Assembly: GCA_022495005.1 (NCBI GenBank)
Contig: JAGYXB010000010.1
Location: forward strand, 434,001 to 498,000
Length of the DNA: 64,000 nucleotides
Direction: 5' to 3'
Source: Rhyacophila brunnea
Taxonomy: Eukaryota > Arthropoda > Insecta > Trichoptera > Rhyacophilidae
The position numbers and the translations under genes were made by a program. Below are positions 11,300 through 23,211 of this stretch, in pieces; within the stretch, counting starts at the first letter, position 1; the number at the start of each line of letters is the position of its first letter. The notes under the pieces are model-generated. The model worked only from the letters and a program-made list of their open reading frames with translations, did not search any database and was not told where the DNA came from.

Positions 11300-12020
11300 A
11301 TATTATTGTCACAAGACCGGACGACAAGCAATTACGGGTCATAAGACGACCGTGATTGGCAATAACATTCAGTCATCTCAAGAGAATGTACGGTTGCGTA
11401 TTGCCGCACAGCGTTATACAGAGTGGATTCAAAAGTTAACATTACTCAAAACATATCTATTCGACCTTCATTGCACTAAGTCTGTCACGGTTTAAGTGAA
11501 CGTCGAGTCCATCAATCATTCATCCTGAACTTATCATCATCATTAAATTTATCAACCTCATAATATATATCATCCATCCAAAAGTGTTTCGTCCGTTTAC
11601 CAGAGCGTGGGTGCGTGAACACCGAACCACTTCAAGTGCGCGCCAGCCTTCTCAAGATCAAAGATCAGTATCCTTCAAAATTACAGTCCACAAAAGCTTA
11701 ACCAATGTCGATATTTATCTATTTTTCCAATTCGTCACTCTAGTGTTGAAATCATGCAGACAGTATTTCCGATGTCCGTCTCTTGCCGGCGTACCCCAGA
11801 AACGCGAGAGACAGGGAAGAAACACACCCCAGTCACCCCTCGTGCGAGCGAGAGGGGGCGATATCGCCCCAAAGTTTGGAGCACTTACACCGGCGAAGTG
11901 GTCAATAGAATTTGTGTAGTGTGAAATTCGGACGGAATTAATGAGGTGGGACAGTTTCGTCCGAGAATTGAAGGCGGACACGTTGGGGGTAGTTTAGGGG
12001 AGTGTGGGTGGAAGTGGGCA
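11300..12020. other. CpG-rich block, candidate host promoter or 5' exon
   Basis: This stretch has clearly more GC and CpG than its surroundings, with a dense core at 11760-12010 (for example CGTGCGAGCGAGAGGGGGCG). It has no second copy in the window. Frames of 111 residues (plus, 11584-11919) and 88 residues (minus, 11715-11981) overlap and resemble no known protein. In compact insect genomes such islands often mark a first non-coding exon or promoter, but it could equally be the tail of an unrecognised transposon. No start, splice site or TATA box could be assigned. Confidence 0.35.
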
Positions 12021-12362
12021 TTATTTTGGGTGGACAATTATTTTTACTGTTGTTTCGGAAATTAGATAAACTACGGTAATTTAATAGAATTTTACGCATT
12101 TATGAATCCGTACCCAGTATGTTTCGTTTTAATGATGTATTTTATTTAATATATGGCTTTATAAAAACTATTATAAGATCAAAACCGTCATAATATTATC
12201 ATATTCTGCAGTGTCAAAAACTGATATTCAAAAAGATTTTTCGGACAATTTTAAGGGGTTCAAGAATTAGCTATTTATATGTCCTACTCGCACCATAAAT
12301 ATATTATCTAGATTAAAAAAAAACTTTAAACTAATTACTAATAATTACAAATAGTGTGTTTA

Positions 12363-13190
12363 TTAAGGGGGACATACTCAGCGTAAGTCAAAATGTAGCT
12401 TTTATTGCATTTTTAAACCATGATCCTGGACATTCCTTAAACGTTGTAAATAATCTACTATCGGTACATAATCGGCTAACCGAAAAAGAAAATCTTTTTT
12501 TTAAACGGTACATGTTCAAACACGCGCGTTAACATGATCTTACTCCTCACTTAAGTTTTAGTTTGTCAATTTATGGCTACGGCCGTATGTTGTAGCTTAA
12601 CCACTGGGGAATGCCAAAAGAAATGGCGTATTTCAAAAAAACACTACCTTATTCTCAGGTCAATAATTATTATAAAGCAATCATTATTCGTAGAATGTTT
12701 ATCACATTTGAATGGTCAAATACATATCTTATAATTAGTATCTTTAGAATTATCATCAAATGTGTTAATCTTGCCCATTTTTGGAATAATACAATGCCTA
12801 ATTCTTGTCAAACTCGGGATCACAGAGATTATCAATATAATTTTTACCGTAAATATTTTACTATAATAATGTCAACATAAATTATACTAATGGTTTTATA
12901 AATGCGTTTCAAAATTAATAAATGTAAAAAATCTTAACACCACTGCACATGTATGTACTGAAATATGACTATATTCTATAACAAAAGAGCAAGAGGTTTA
13001 AAAGAATACTGTTTTATATAATAAAAATACTTTTTGCAGTCATCAAATGTTTAAAATAAATGTAATGGATAATGAGGCTTCAAAATTATATGAATATATT
13101 ATCTACAACGTTTAAGAAATGTCCAGGATCATGCTTTGAAAATGCAATAAAAGCTCAATTTTGACCTTCGCTGAGCATGTCCGCCCTTAA
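12363..13190 (-). mobile_element. TTAA-flanked element family T1, copy B (inverted)
   Basis: TTAA lies at 12363-12366 and 13187-13190. Long terminal inverted repeats of about 70-80 bp are present at both ends, including GGGGGACATACTCAGCG on the left and the CATGCTTTGAAAATGCAATAAAAGCTC block on the right. The body is inverted relative to copy A. The 89-residue frame at 12611-12880 lies wholly inside and is non-genic. Confidence 0.82.
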
Positions 13191-13344
13191 CTATCCTTTA
13201 AATTGTTATCATTTTTCTTCATCTCATTAAATATAAAACGTAAAATGCCATATAGACATAGATTTAATTGACCAATCAGTCAAATTACAAATCCCATATG
13301 TATTATGTTAAATATCATGTTCAATTCAATTTAAATCAATTGTT
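13191..13344. other. Short spacer
   Basis: No feature seen. Confidence 0.4.
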
Positions 13345-13668
13345 TTTTTTTTAACATATTGTGGATTTACAAATTTAAAAAAGTTTAAGACGTTCACAAT
13401 ATAAATATACAAAAGCAGTGAATATACAATAATACATCTATAGAAGTTGAAAGAAGTACACCGAGTTTGCTAATGAGGCCCTATTTTAAGAATTTATAAA
13501 ATAGTATCCACCTATTCCTCACTCTCACGCAAGTAGAATTATATTAACGCCCGAAGAAATTTGGTTGAACATAGTTATCGCCCTCCCAATTGGCATTACC
13601 ACTGGCAGGTTGGTTCTGCACCTTGGGAGACTAAACAACTGATGCTCTCTATTTCTAAGATAAGTTAT
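13345..13668 (-). pseudogene. Jockey/CR1-like LINE, 3' end (antisense relic)
   Basis: On the minus strand this matches the LINE tail at 38738-39190. The complement contains AGAGAGCATCAGTTGTTT, a PRCRTNLP-like block, a PIGRAIT-like block and FYKFLK-stop, followed by the same 3' UTR (complement of ATATTGTGGA and AAGACGTTCACAA). Frame damage is visible in the second half of the C-terminal coding stretch, so it is dead. Finding two copies of the same tail supports the LINE assignment. Confidence 0.72.
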
Positions 13669-14397
13669 CAATATAACAATATGTAAAATGCCATATAGAT
13701 ATCGATATATTTAATTAATTATTTTCTCTTCCGAAATTCGACAAGTAATGTGGCACAAATAAAAATCATATGTTATATTAAAGACTATTTTAAAAAACTT
13801 ATTTGACTCAATAATATTTTTTATTGTTTTCCTATAAAAATTGTTCTGAAATATTTAGTACCTATCATTGAATATTTAATTTTGAATAAAGACAGTGGAT
13901 TGTTTTAATATTCTAAAAACCTTTTTGCAATTCGATAATAAATGATTTGAAGGTAAATATGTAAGGATTTCATTTTATAGTCAATACTAAGTTCATTACC
14001 ATTTATACTGCAGTAATTTGCGTCTTTAATTTACTAAGCAGTTTTATGATATTGTAAGAATTGTGTTTTCATATTTTTTATATTGTCAAAAAGTTTTGGA
14101 TTTTTTAAATTATGAGGCTCCCTTTGTATCGCAGCACCCTACTTCTGCACGCATTAATAATATCAGTAAATTCGGCGCTGGTATTTTGTGAAAAAAATAT
14201 GGCTGTGCCAGATTAACCACAAACTGTAGAGTATTTGCCATGAACTGGATATTATTATAAAATTTAAAATTTTCGAAAGATTCAGCTGTAAAGAAATCGT
14301 CGTATTGATATGGTAAATGATAAAACAAGAAACTTTAGTGGTTGAATAGTGTAGAAAAGAACATTTATATTCTTGATGTATCCAACTGGATTTATTT
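13669..14397. other. Spacer, no gene recognised
   Basis: AT-rich, with only short frames. Nothing matched another part of the window. Confidence 0.4.
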
Positions 14398-14690
14398 TAT
14401 TATTCAGCGAATAATTTACATGAATTAAAAATGTAACATTCTCTATTAAACGTAAATAATTTTGAAAAGCGCTTCTGTAAGAATTGTTAAAACCACTATT
14501 TAATTTCATTGCAATTAGAAAGAACACACATAGTTTAGTTGATTATAGCACATGGGCGCGGGTTCAAATCCACTGGGCATCATGTTTTTTTTCAAAAAGA
14601 TTTTTTCTAGCTTTTATATATTTCTCTGAGATGTTTTCAAATTATGTATATTCTATTCATTTATATTACACTCTCAAGTTCTATGTATCT
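14398..14690 (+). mobile_element. tRNA-like repeat family S4, rearranged copy
   Basis: A plus-strand copy with a tRNA-like B-box region (GCGGGTTCAAATCCACTGGG, near 14559) and the family tail TTTCAAATTATGTAT is preceded at 14398-14480 by the inverted tail of the same family (AATAATTTACATGAATTAAAAATG). The frames of 81 and 141 residues here and beyond are spurious. Confidence 0.55.
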
Positions 14691-14993
14691 CCGATTTTAT
14701 CTGTCTCATTTTCATTAGACCATAATACCTCAAAGTTACGTGGCAATCATATAGGAGCTTATAACAAACACTCGATGACGACAAGCTTATTTAATTTATT
14801 ACTGCCTGTTATTTATAGACCTTTTATTTGTGCTTTTTATTTATACCTGTTATTTATAGAGCTTTCGTCCATCCTGTACAATTTTAATCATGTCACATCG
14901 ATTTTTTAACAGCTCACCGACTATGTGCATGATTTGATTATAAATATAGCAACATATATACGCCATCAAAAGCCATATGTATATATTATATTA
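14691..14993. other. Spacer, no gene recognised
   Basis: The 141-residue frame reading through to 14909 is AT-rich and hydrophobic, as chance frames in such DNA are. No domain is visible. Confidence 0.4.
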
Positions 14994-16250
14994 CAGTGGC
15001 AAAGGGTGACTTTTAGAAAGAGGTAGGCTGTGGAGATCTGAGAAAAAGAGCAGACTTGTTAGGTATAGTTCCGAGAAATATTTTATGTTAGTTTAGATAT
15101 TATGATATTACTACTAATGAATAAATACACATTAATGACAACGACATACTAATACAATGAAATTTGAAAAACTCACTAACGACATAAAATTGAGCAATGA
15201 GTTTAAATTACTTTTAATTCAAAACATTTATACACAACAAAAATCATTAAAAAACAATTTATATTTTATTAAAATGCAAATAAATGCCATAGAAATTATT
15301 AATTAAAATTATTATCGAGTTATTAATTATTTTGGACAAAATGTAGTCATGACAACAATATTATGCGCGAAGATATTAGACTCTGCGATGGGAGCCTATT
15401 ATATTGCATACACTTTGATAGACTGACTGAGGTTACGTGACGTAAAGTCCATACGAAAAAATATTACAATTAGTTGACAAATAATCCGACATTTTATTTA
15501 CGTCAAGACAGGTGGCGCGCTGTGGTATATTTTTTAAACCTTTGCAGATTGTTTTGTATAAATTGCATATAATATAATACATTCCTACATATACTATATC
15601 TGTCGTTGGTAAATAAAATTATTACCACGTTTTTCTAAGCTCGTATTCTTGTTTGTCCGGTGGTTATTTATCCAGTTCAAATCTTCCAATTGATTTTTAA
15701 CTAACTTCCCGACTAGCTACACATTTAAAATTTTAGAATACATCAGAACACGATGCCAATGCATTCTTTTAATACTTTTAGCCATCTTTAAGTAGAATTG
15801 AATTCATTTTCAGTTAATTCTGTTTTGTATGAAAAGTTATTTTGGAAGAAATCCGTAATCCAATCCACTATTATTGGTTGCTTAGGGGGTGATCCTCGCA
15901 ACTAAATTATTAATTTATACGTGCGTTACTATGGAAATCAAAATGACATTTCAGAATTCTATATTTTTGTTTGTTTTTATTTTGCAACAACAAAATAGCA
16001 AAAAAATGATTTGTTGACAATTGCCTTATTTGTAATAAATTATTAATACATAGAATTGGCAAGTTTATATGATTCAACAGAAAATTAAAAAACGTGGTAT
16101 ATAAAAAGTTCTTTTTATCTTGTAATTATTTTTATAGAATATCAAATAATCAAGTGATTATATAAATATGTCAATATGCAATATTTAAAAAGTATTTTTC
16201 TTAAGAAGGTAGGCTTTAAGTAATCGCGTAGTATAGAGTCTTCGCCACTG
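14994..16250 (-). mobile_element. hAT-like TIR element (family H2), filled copy
   Basis: Starts CAGTGGCAAAGGGTGAC and ends GTCTTCGCCACTG. It is homologous in inverse orientation to 45033-45733, which has a clear 8-bp TSD. Shared blocks include GGTTACGTGACGTAAAGTCCATA and GTCAAGACAGGTGGCGC. It is longer because it carries a 0.5-kb insertion at 15624-16130. Its own TSD cannot be fixed in the surrounding AT repeats. No transposase frame. Confidence 0.78.
15624..16130 (+). mobile_element. Dispersed 0.5-kb repeat family D, copy 1
   Basis: Starts ACCACGTTTTTCTAAGCTCG and ends CTTTTTATCTTGTAATTATT. The sister hAT-like copy at 45033-45733 lacks this segment, so it is a genuine insertion. AATTATT occurs at both junctions and once in the empty site. 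Conserved body blocks are TTTGTCCGGTGG, ACTAACTTCCCGACTAGCTA, GAATTCATTTTCAGTTAATTC and ACGTGCGTTACTATGGAAATC. It has no TIRs beyond a short ACAACG/CGTTGT-like pair and no coding capacity. Class unknown. Confidence 0.82.
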
Positions 16251-16989
16251 ATATTATATATATATATATATATAAACAACTTACGGGTTTGTAATATATT
16301 GCGTTGTTAGTATCCGGCTCGTACTCACAACAAACTAACATCAGACTGTTAAGAGGAGATGGGGCTAAAATGGGGGTGTGGGGCAAGGGCCGCATGTATT
16401 ATTGCTAGTTTCGGCATTGACCAAACGAATGGTCGCCTGTACTGGTTTGGAGTGTAGCGCTGTATTTTCTAGGTTGGCTTGGACACGTACAGTAGAGGAA
16501 GCTGGGGTGACTAATTTGTATTTCTTGATTAATTATATTTTAATTATTACAATAATAATCGTATTTTTTGAAATAATAATTCATACTTTTGTCTCATATT
16601 ATATATATGTATGTTTTAGATGGAGTCTGTAGTGAGTACAATGTCATTGTTATGTTTCTCCATTTTATTATTATGTTATTTTGTTGTTTAATATTTCGTG
16701 AGGTTTTTACAAATATCCAAGAGAGAAATATCGCTTCATTTATAATCTTAGGTAGTCGTTGATTACATGTGACACTATTTGAGAGGTGTTGCTATCATAA
16801 TCTATATTGATTTCAATTATTGCAATCATTATAATTTGACTTTTATTTATGTGTCATCTTGCTGTGTTGCTTAACACAATGCTTACGGGCCCTTTTAATT
16901 AATTTTGTAATTAACGTGTTAATTTTCATTTGAAAAGTAATTAGCAAAAACACAATTTTGTGCGGTCCGTAAGCTATGGGTTAAAATAA
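16251..16989. other. Spacer with a TA microsatellite and a G-rich patch
   Basis: A TA run lies at 16255-16275. A G-rich patch at 16350-16395 (GGGGCTAAAATGGGGGTGTGGGG) opens a short 84-residue frame without recognisable similarity. Confidence 0.45.
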
Positions 16990-17172
16990 AATTATCATAA
17001 CTGTAGTAATTCAGTAGGACGACCGTAACCTAATTTATAAATCATATTGGATCAAATCCAGTTGTTATAAATTCAAGTCCCGTAGGTATATACATGAGGT
17101 GTTTTCAAATTATGTATGTTAAATATAAAGATTGTTACATTCTCAAGTCTTGTGAATTATTGGTTGAATAAA
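16990..17172 (+). repeat. tRNA-like repeat family S4, diverged copy
   Basis: Contains a weak B-box-like TTCAAGTCCCGTAGG, the family tail (TGTTTTCAAATTATGTATGTT) and ACATTCTCAAGTCTTGTGAATTATT. Strongly diverged. Confidence 0.45.
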
Positions 17173-17211
17173 ATAAATAGTTTATTAATTTTTTAGATAG
17201 TGCAAGTACGT

Positions 17212-17535
17212 AAGTAAAATTTGGTGAAATCCGGGCGTTGGTTAATAATTAGGGCAATAGATTGATACTTGACTTGAAACACAAAAATCGATAGCCAACA
17301 TTATTAAGGCTATTTGATAAGCATTTCATGTAAGAACTACTAGTTAAAATCGTCGCAATTAAGTAGGATGCTTAGGATTGATAAAGCACATTGGTGCAAA
17401 TCCAGTGGGTACAGGTTTAACTCCCGTCGGGTGTCATTTCATAATACAAGAAATGTTTTCAAATTATGTATGTTTTATATGAAATAAATACAGATTTTTT
17501 ATTACGAGGAATGGTTCACTCATTGGCGTTTTGTT
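17212..17535 (+). repeat. tRNA-like repeat family S4, diverged copy
   Basis: Begins with the GTTGGTTAATAATTAGGGC / AAAATCGATAGCCAA block also seen at the right end of the copy at 32070-32405. It contains a decayed tRNA-like part (GGTTTAACTCCCGTCGGGTG) and ends with the TTTTCAAATTATGTATGTTTT tail. Confidence 0.5.
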
Positions 17536-18143
17536 ATGTGTCAAACTTTCATTGAAAAAAAAAGGCTTTAAGTATAGATAAAACAGTTTTTAATACGCTT
17601 TACGACTTTATAAGCTCATTTAATTATCCAGGTATATAGAATTCTCATTAAAACTACGTCTTTTATGTGAGTGTATGAAACAACATTAAATAAGAGCATT
17701 GTGTAGGTATTTTATAAAATATAATAACATATATTTCTTTTGTGTATATATTCCTATGGCTAAATCACCTAAGTAATTATAAAGTTCACATACAAATCAT
17801 TGAAAGATGCCAAAGTACAATAATTCTACGTTCTGTCAACTTAAAGCTTAGTGTTTTATTTCAACTACAGTTATTTATTGAAGGCATGTAACTGATTTTT
17901 CCACGCTGAAATCAAGATACCATATAGCTAACATTTTCGTTATGTTTAACAGTCGAGGCTGTTAAATTCAATCCCTTGTATTATTCAGTTCTATGTACCC
18001 AACAGACATATTCAAAAAATGAGATTTTTTTTATAAAACAATCTTTTAAATGCATTTTTACTATCTACAAAAGATTTGTTATATTATATTTTTAATATTT
18101 TGATTTCAATACCCGCATTCAGGCATTCACGTTTTGGTGTAAA
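17536..18143. other. Spacer, no gene recognised
   Basis: AT-rich, with no frame or repeat of note. Confidence 0.4.
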
Positions 18144-18456
18144 CACAGAACAGATTAATAAATATAATTCAGAGAGGCTATACCCCAATATACTACATTT
18201 TGAAGTAGGGTTCCTACAAAAATAAAACACACATTATAGATGTGCAATAGTGTGTATTACAACCTTCAAATAAATCAATATTGAATGAGCGTCAGTGCAC
18301 AAGCCAAGAGCAGTTTTTAGAACGAAGGACAAGCTGATAATGACGTATTTTTGACACGTGTTTAAGTTTATCACACATTCTTCCACACTACAGATCGGTT
18401 GCCTGTTACTCCACACCCGATATGTATTTCAGTTCCCGTTAATTCTGTGTTCCCTG
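18144..18456 (+). mobile_element. Dispersed element family P, diverged copy
   Basis: Begins ACAGAACAGATTAATAAATATA and ends GTATTTCAGTTCCCGTTAATTCTG. It is homologous to 4795-5135 and to each arm of the palindrome near 44.1-44.7 kb, with several small insertions and deletions. Confidence 0.62.
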
Positions 18457-19021
18457 GGTGTAAATGATTTTTTTGCGTTCAAGTAATGCCACAATATGTC
18501 GTTACGTTTATTTGTCATGATAATTATTTTACTTATTTACCTGTTTTATTTATTATAATGTTTTTGTTTATTATCTGTATCTAGCTGATGTCATAATAAT
18601 TAATTTTAATTACAACATACAACTTTAAAATTATATTCAAACGTGTATAAGCCGTAAACATATATATAATAAATATTATTACGCTAAAAAGGGTAAAACA
18701 TAGACAAATAAACAGCCAATCGTTACCCTTTGGGTATATCGCGATCGACCGACGTGTATTATGTCAAGCATGAAAGATAAAAGGGGACGTTTGGGCAAAA
18801 TGGTCACTTGCAATTAAAGACGACAAACGATAGTTGATTCGAACATACACATACAAACGTTCCCCGATATATTACAACATATTATATATGTGTAAAATTA
18901 TATTGTACGTTTTGCAAGATATATATTTTGTAGTTTATATAACTTAAATACATTATCTAAGTTATTTGATTTATAGAGACGGGAGACATTCATCACAATG
19001 CATTGGAAAATATTCTTATCA
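18457..19021. other. Spacer, no gene recognised
   Basis: Includes a mixed-composition stretch at 18715-18850 with GGGTATATCGCGATCGACC and no recognised function. Confidence 0.4.
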
Positions 19022-19779
19022 TTAACGGCCCACATGCTCAGCGTATGTCAAAATGGAGCTTTTATGCTATTTTCAAAGCATTATCATGGACATTCCTTAA
19101 ACGTTGTAGATAATCTATTTACATAATTTTGAATCTTTATTTTCATTTATATTTATTTTAAACATTTTGATGACTGCATAAAGTATTTTTATTACACAAA
19201 ATAGTATAATTTTAAACCTCTCAGTCCTATAGTCATATTATTCAGTACGTCCATGTGAAGTGGTGTTAAATTTTTTTATATTTATTAATTTTTAAAAGCA
19301 TTTATAAAACCATTAGTAAAATTTCTGTTGACATTATTATAGTGAAATATTTACAATAAAAAATTATATTGATAATCTTTATAAAGAATTAAGCATTTTA
19401 TTATTCAAAAAATGGGCTAGATTTACACATTTAAAGATACTTTTAAAGATACTAATTATAAGCTATGTCTTTGACCATTCAAATGTGATAAACATTCTAC
19501 GAATAATGTTTGCTTTATAATAATTATTGACCTTAGAATAAGGTAGTATTTTTTTGAAATACGCCATTTCTATTGGTATTTCCCAGTGGCTAACCTACAA
19601 CATACGGTCGTAGCCATAAATTGACAAACGATAAATGAAGTAGGTAATAAGAACATATTATCGCTCGTGTTTGAACATGTACCGTTTAAAAAAAAATCGG
19701 TTAGGTACATGTCCAGGATCATGCTTTGAAAATAGCATAAAAGCTCCATTTTGACGTACGCTGAGCATGTCCCCCTTAA
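19022..19779 (+). mobile_element. TTAA-flanked element family T1, copy C
   Basis: TTAA at 19022-19025 and 19776-19779. Both ends carry the inverted repeat with CACATGCTCAGCGTA and AAAATGGAGCTTTTATGCTATTTT (up to about 55 bp matching at the right end). It has the same orientation as copy A. The inner right part (AACATGTACCGTTTAAAAAAAAATC) then runs into a long right TIR. Confidence 0.82.
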
Positions 19780-20214
19780 TACTATTACCAGTTATTTAGA
19801 GATATAAATACATTCATCCTCATAATACTCCAAATAATATGTTATTAGATATACTGCTCCCATAAGCAAAAGGCAACTATTTTCCTAAGTCACGTTTTGA
19901 GATAATGAGACATTCACGTTTTTTTCAATTTTTATTAAGTAAATTTTTAATAAATGAATGAATCTTTTGATTTATTATATTACAAACAGAAAACCAGTAT
20001 AATATTTTAAATGTGTTTTTTTTTGCTTATGAATCTCTTTATACTGTCGTCTTGTTTAGAATAACTATCGTTTTGTAAAAAAAAAAAAAAACAATATGTC
20101 GATTTTTATAAGTACTGAAATAAATTTTATAGTGCTTTTGACTTTATGTCAAACGGTTCAGAATTTCACGTATATGATTATCCGTATATACATAATATAC
20201 TATTTTTTTATTCA
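19780..20214. other. Spacer, no gene recognised
   Basis: AT-rich. The end near 20130-20190 (ACTTTATGTCAAACGGTTCAGAATTTC) recurs, diverged, near 20880-20920. Confidence 0.4.
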
Positions 20215-20305
20215 ACGAATAATTCACAAGATTTAAGAATGTAACATTCTTCATTGAACATACATAATTTTAAAACATGTCAATGAACAATATAACAAAA
20301 AGAAA

Positions 20306-20694
20306 AATAATTACAATATAAAAAGAACTTTTTATATACCACGTTTTTAAATTTTCTGTTGAATCGTATAAACTTGACGATTCTATGTATTAATGAAAAT
20401 ATAGAATACTGAAATGTCATTTTGACATGTCATAGTAACGCACGTATATATTAAAAATTTTGTTGCTAGGAGCCACTTTTTTTCCGAAACATACAAAACA
20501 GAATTAACTGAAAATGAATTCAATTCTGCTTAAAGATGGCCAAAAGTATTAAAAGAATGCATTTTTGTCGTGTTTTGATACATTCTAAAAGTTTCAAATG
20601 CCTAGCTAGTCGGGAAGTTAGTTAAAAATCTTGGATAAATAAGAAAAAATCTGTACAGGACAAACAAGAATACGAGCTAATAAAAACATTGTAA
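20306..20694 (-). mobile_element. Dispersed 0.5-kb repeat family D, copy 2
   Basis: The minus strand matches copy 1. It begins at AATTACAATATAAAAAGAACTTTTT and ends near AATAAAAACATTGTAAG. It has internal deletions. It follows directly after the inverted tail of a family S4 repeat (20215-20290). Confidence 0.75.
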
Positions 20695-22362
20695 GATACC
20701 CTCGTCCCCTGATATTATCGCCATGTGCTCAGAACCAACCGATTGGTAATAATACTTTGATTTAAAATACAAATGCCGATTGCCGAAACAATAACGCAAT
20801 TCAAAAAGTGCTTCACTGAGAATTGTAAAAACCACTAGTTAATTTCATTGCTATTATATACGACAAACATGACTTTATGTCGAATGATTCAGAATTTCTA
20901 TATAATACGACTATTGGATACCTTTGTTTAACAGTATATTATTTAAGTTGTTATTTTTTATGAATTGAATACATAAAGTTTATCAATATTATAGGTACCC
21001 ATTTAATTAGAAACCGATTTGCATTGACTTAAGGTGAGAATCAAATTTGTAATTTTACTTAAGTACCTACTTACTTATTTTCTTATAATATATATTATAT
21101 GCATTGACGAATTTTTAGAAGATATAAATATAAAAATATTTTATAATCAGTTATTTTCAGAATATTGAATGTAATAAGTTTCAATTATTTTATTTTAACA
21201 GTGGTAGGTACTTAATTATATTTTTGTCAAATATAAATGAAAATTATATTAATAAAGAAAAAAAACATTATTACGAACGTTTTTTATCGTATATGCAATG
21301 GTTACTGAGCTGTTGAGAAGGGTTAAATATAAAAAAAAACCAGATTTTGTAATTAAAATTTGATTTTGAATTTACACTCTGCATATTATGCACTATTAAA
21401 AATTTCGGACGTTTAATGTTATACTATACAAAACCTCCTCCTTAAGGGGATTACTTACGGATAAAATGTTTTTTTATAATAATAATTGTTATTTGCAATT
21501 AAATAATAATTTTTTTAATTGTTGCCATTAATTATAATATCTCGTATCTCCATTACTAAGAATTATGTAATTACTTATTTACTATTACTATCTTGTAAAT
21601 ATTCATATTTGCTATTCATAATGTTTTACATAATACATAATTAAAGAAAAACATTACAAAGTTTGTATGAAAGAAATTCGTACAAAATTTGAACACAATT
21701 TTCCGCGAACACTTTGGACGAATTTTCACTTGATTTTATCTTGCCGGTTATTTTTAGCATTGTTTAGTTCTGCCACTCCCTAACAGATGTCGGTAGGCGA
21801 CACGAAAATAATAAAAATAAAATAATAATTAATTATTATTAATCTAAGCACTACAAGAAAATAAGTTATTGTTATTATGATAATATATAAGCAAAAATAT
21901 AGTGTAATATAAGATTTTCAGGTATACCAATATTATGTAATATTATGTCAAATGGGTGCTCTTTTTTTAAAAAAATATTGTTGTTATCACAATGATTATA
22001 AAAAAGGCGTACATTCATTTGTAAATTAATTAAAATATAACAAAGATAAAAGCATATTTTTCGTAAAAAGTATTAATAATTTATAATTGAAAATTTCCAT
22101 TAAAATTTCAATTACCATTCAGATACTTCTATAAAGGTATTTTTTTAAATTTGAATCGTAACAAGTTGTTACAATTAAAATTTAAATATAACTGTTTAAG
22201 TAAACCCCTTTAAGTGCCTCGAGCGAGTTTATTTGCAAAAGTTGTTATGTACCATCAAGCTATAAACGAAATAGCTCGCGAGATCTTTTAGACATCATGG
22301 CAAGGTTAGTTGTAGTAGTTGATATATATTTTCAAATTAGTGTAAAAATATTGACGAAAAAA
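20695..22362. other. Spacer with repeat scraps
   Basis: A family S4 scrap lies at about 20755-20870 (TACTTTGATTTAAAATACAAATGCCGATTGCC). The rest is AT-rich with no recognisable gene. A piece near 22200-22300 with CTCGAGCGAGTTTATTTGC is unique in the window. Confidence 0.4.
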
Positions 22363-22890
22363 ATCGGTGTGTGTACTTATGTACGCGCGTTAGAAGTTAT
22401 ACTTCTTCGGCGTAACAAAACGAAAACAAAACTTGTGATAACCTAGATTCTTCGACTAGCTCTTAATTATCTTGTTAAATTATTACACATTCAAGAAAAA
22501 GGACCGCTTATTGGAACGCCGTTGGTTTATATAAATACACTTTAACTTATATTACTAAATTATATAATTATTTATCGTTGTTTTTATTTTTAAAGTAACA
22601 ACTGCGTCTATGACGTTTAATAGTTTGTTTATGTAAGGAATTGCAAATGGCCGACAATAATAAATTCGCTGCCTAGGCAACGGAACAATTCTAAACTATA
22701 ATATTATACTGTATAATCGTCACGATTGGAGTATCATACTGTGGCGTAATGGTTGTGCGTTCACCTGATAACCGAACAATCGGTGGTTCGAATCCAATCG
22801 AGTGCGTTTATTTTTGTGTGAAAAAATAAATTATGTGTTACATGTCACACGCCAAAAATCACTCTGATGTGATTTTACAACCGCGCTTAA
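22363..22890 (+). mobile_element. Dispersed repeat with tRNA-Ile-like module (family S3), copy 1
   Basis: Runs from CGGTGTGTGTACTTATGTACG to about CCGCGCTTAAAG and matches 31540-32060 inverted over its whole length. Near the 3' end (22742-22805) sits a tRNA-like module with an A-box-like TGGCGTAATGG, an anticodon-arm region with CTGATAA and the B box GGTTCGAATCC. The block after it (ACATGTCACACGCCAAAAATC) is also conserved. Unlike a usual SINE, the tRNA-like part is near the end. There is no protein. It may be two fused elements. Confidence 0.68.
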
Positions 22891-23039
22891 AGATGTATAA
22901 CTTAAAAAATAGGTGTTAATTTGTTAAGGTTTCATAGGTATTTCCTATTTCTCACTTGACTTATTTTATTCCAAAAATAGCTTGCGCAGGATAGTTCGTC
23001 CCATAGAACAGGTTGATAAAATAGAAATACAAGGTCACT
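22891..23039. other. Short spacer
   Basis: No feature seen. Confidence 0.35.
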
Positions 23040-23211
23040 GTGTTAGACTAAGATTTTCAAACCGAATTTTGTTGTTGACTTAATAAAGGTCAGGTCATAT
23101 GACGCAAGAATTCAAAATTTACATTCCTCAAATATTACCAATATTGAATGTGCATTTCGTTTACATGCAGACTTAAATAATAATAATAACTATTTGCGCA
23201 CACGTCATGTT
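23040..23211 (+). repeat. Diverged dispersed repeat, interrupted by a hAT element
   Basis: Homologous to 4045-4215. It is interrupted at GTCATGTT by the hAT element at 23212-24074 and appears to resume at 24075 with GTCATGTTTAAGC. Confidence 0.55.

Noticed and set aside
11584..11919. 111-residue open frame in the CpG-rich block
   Set aside because: It is overlapped by a frame of similar length on the other strand and resembles no family. The composition alone can explain it.
14484..14909. 141-residue open frame on the plus strand
   Set aside because: It starts inside an S4 repeat, is rich in Phe, Tyr, Leu and Ile as expected from AT-rich DNA, and shows no domain.
14994..16258. 8-bp TSD for the H2 element at 14994
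   Set aside because: The flanks are AT repeats where several shifted matches are possible (TTATATTA against ATATTATA). The TSD is claimed only for the sister copy at 45033.
22742..22810. Possible functional tRNA-Ile gene
   Set aside because: Anticodon and T arms look tRNA-like, but the acceptor stem does not pair, no CCA-adjacent end can be set, and the module is part of a repeated element.
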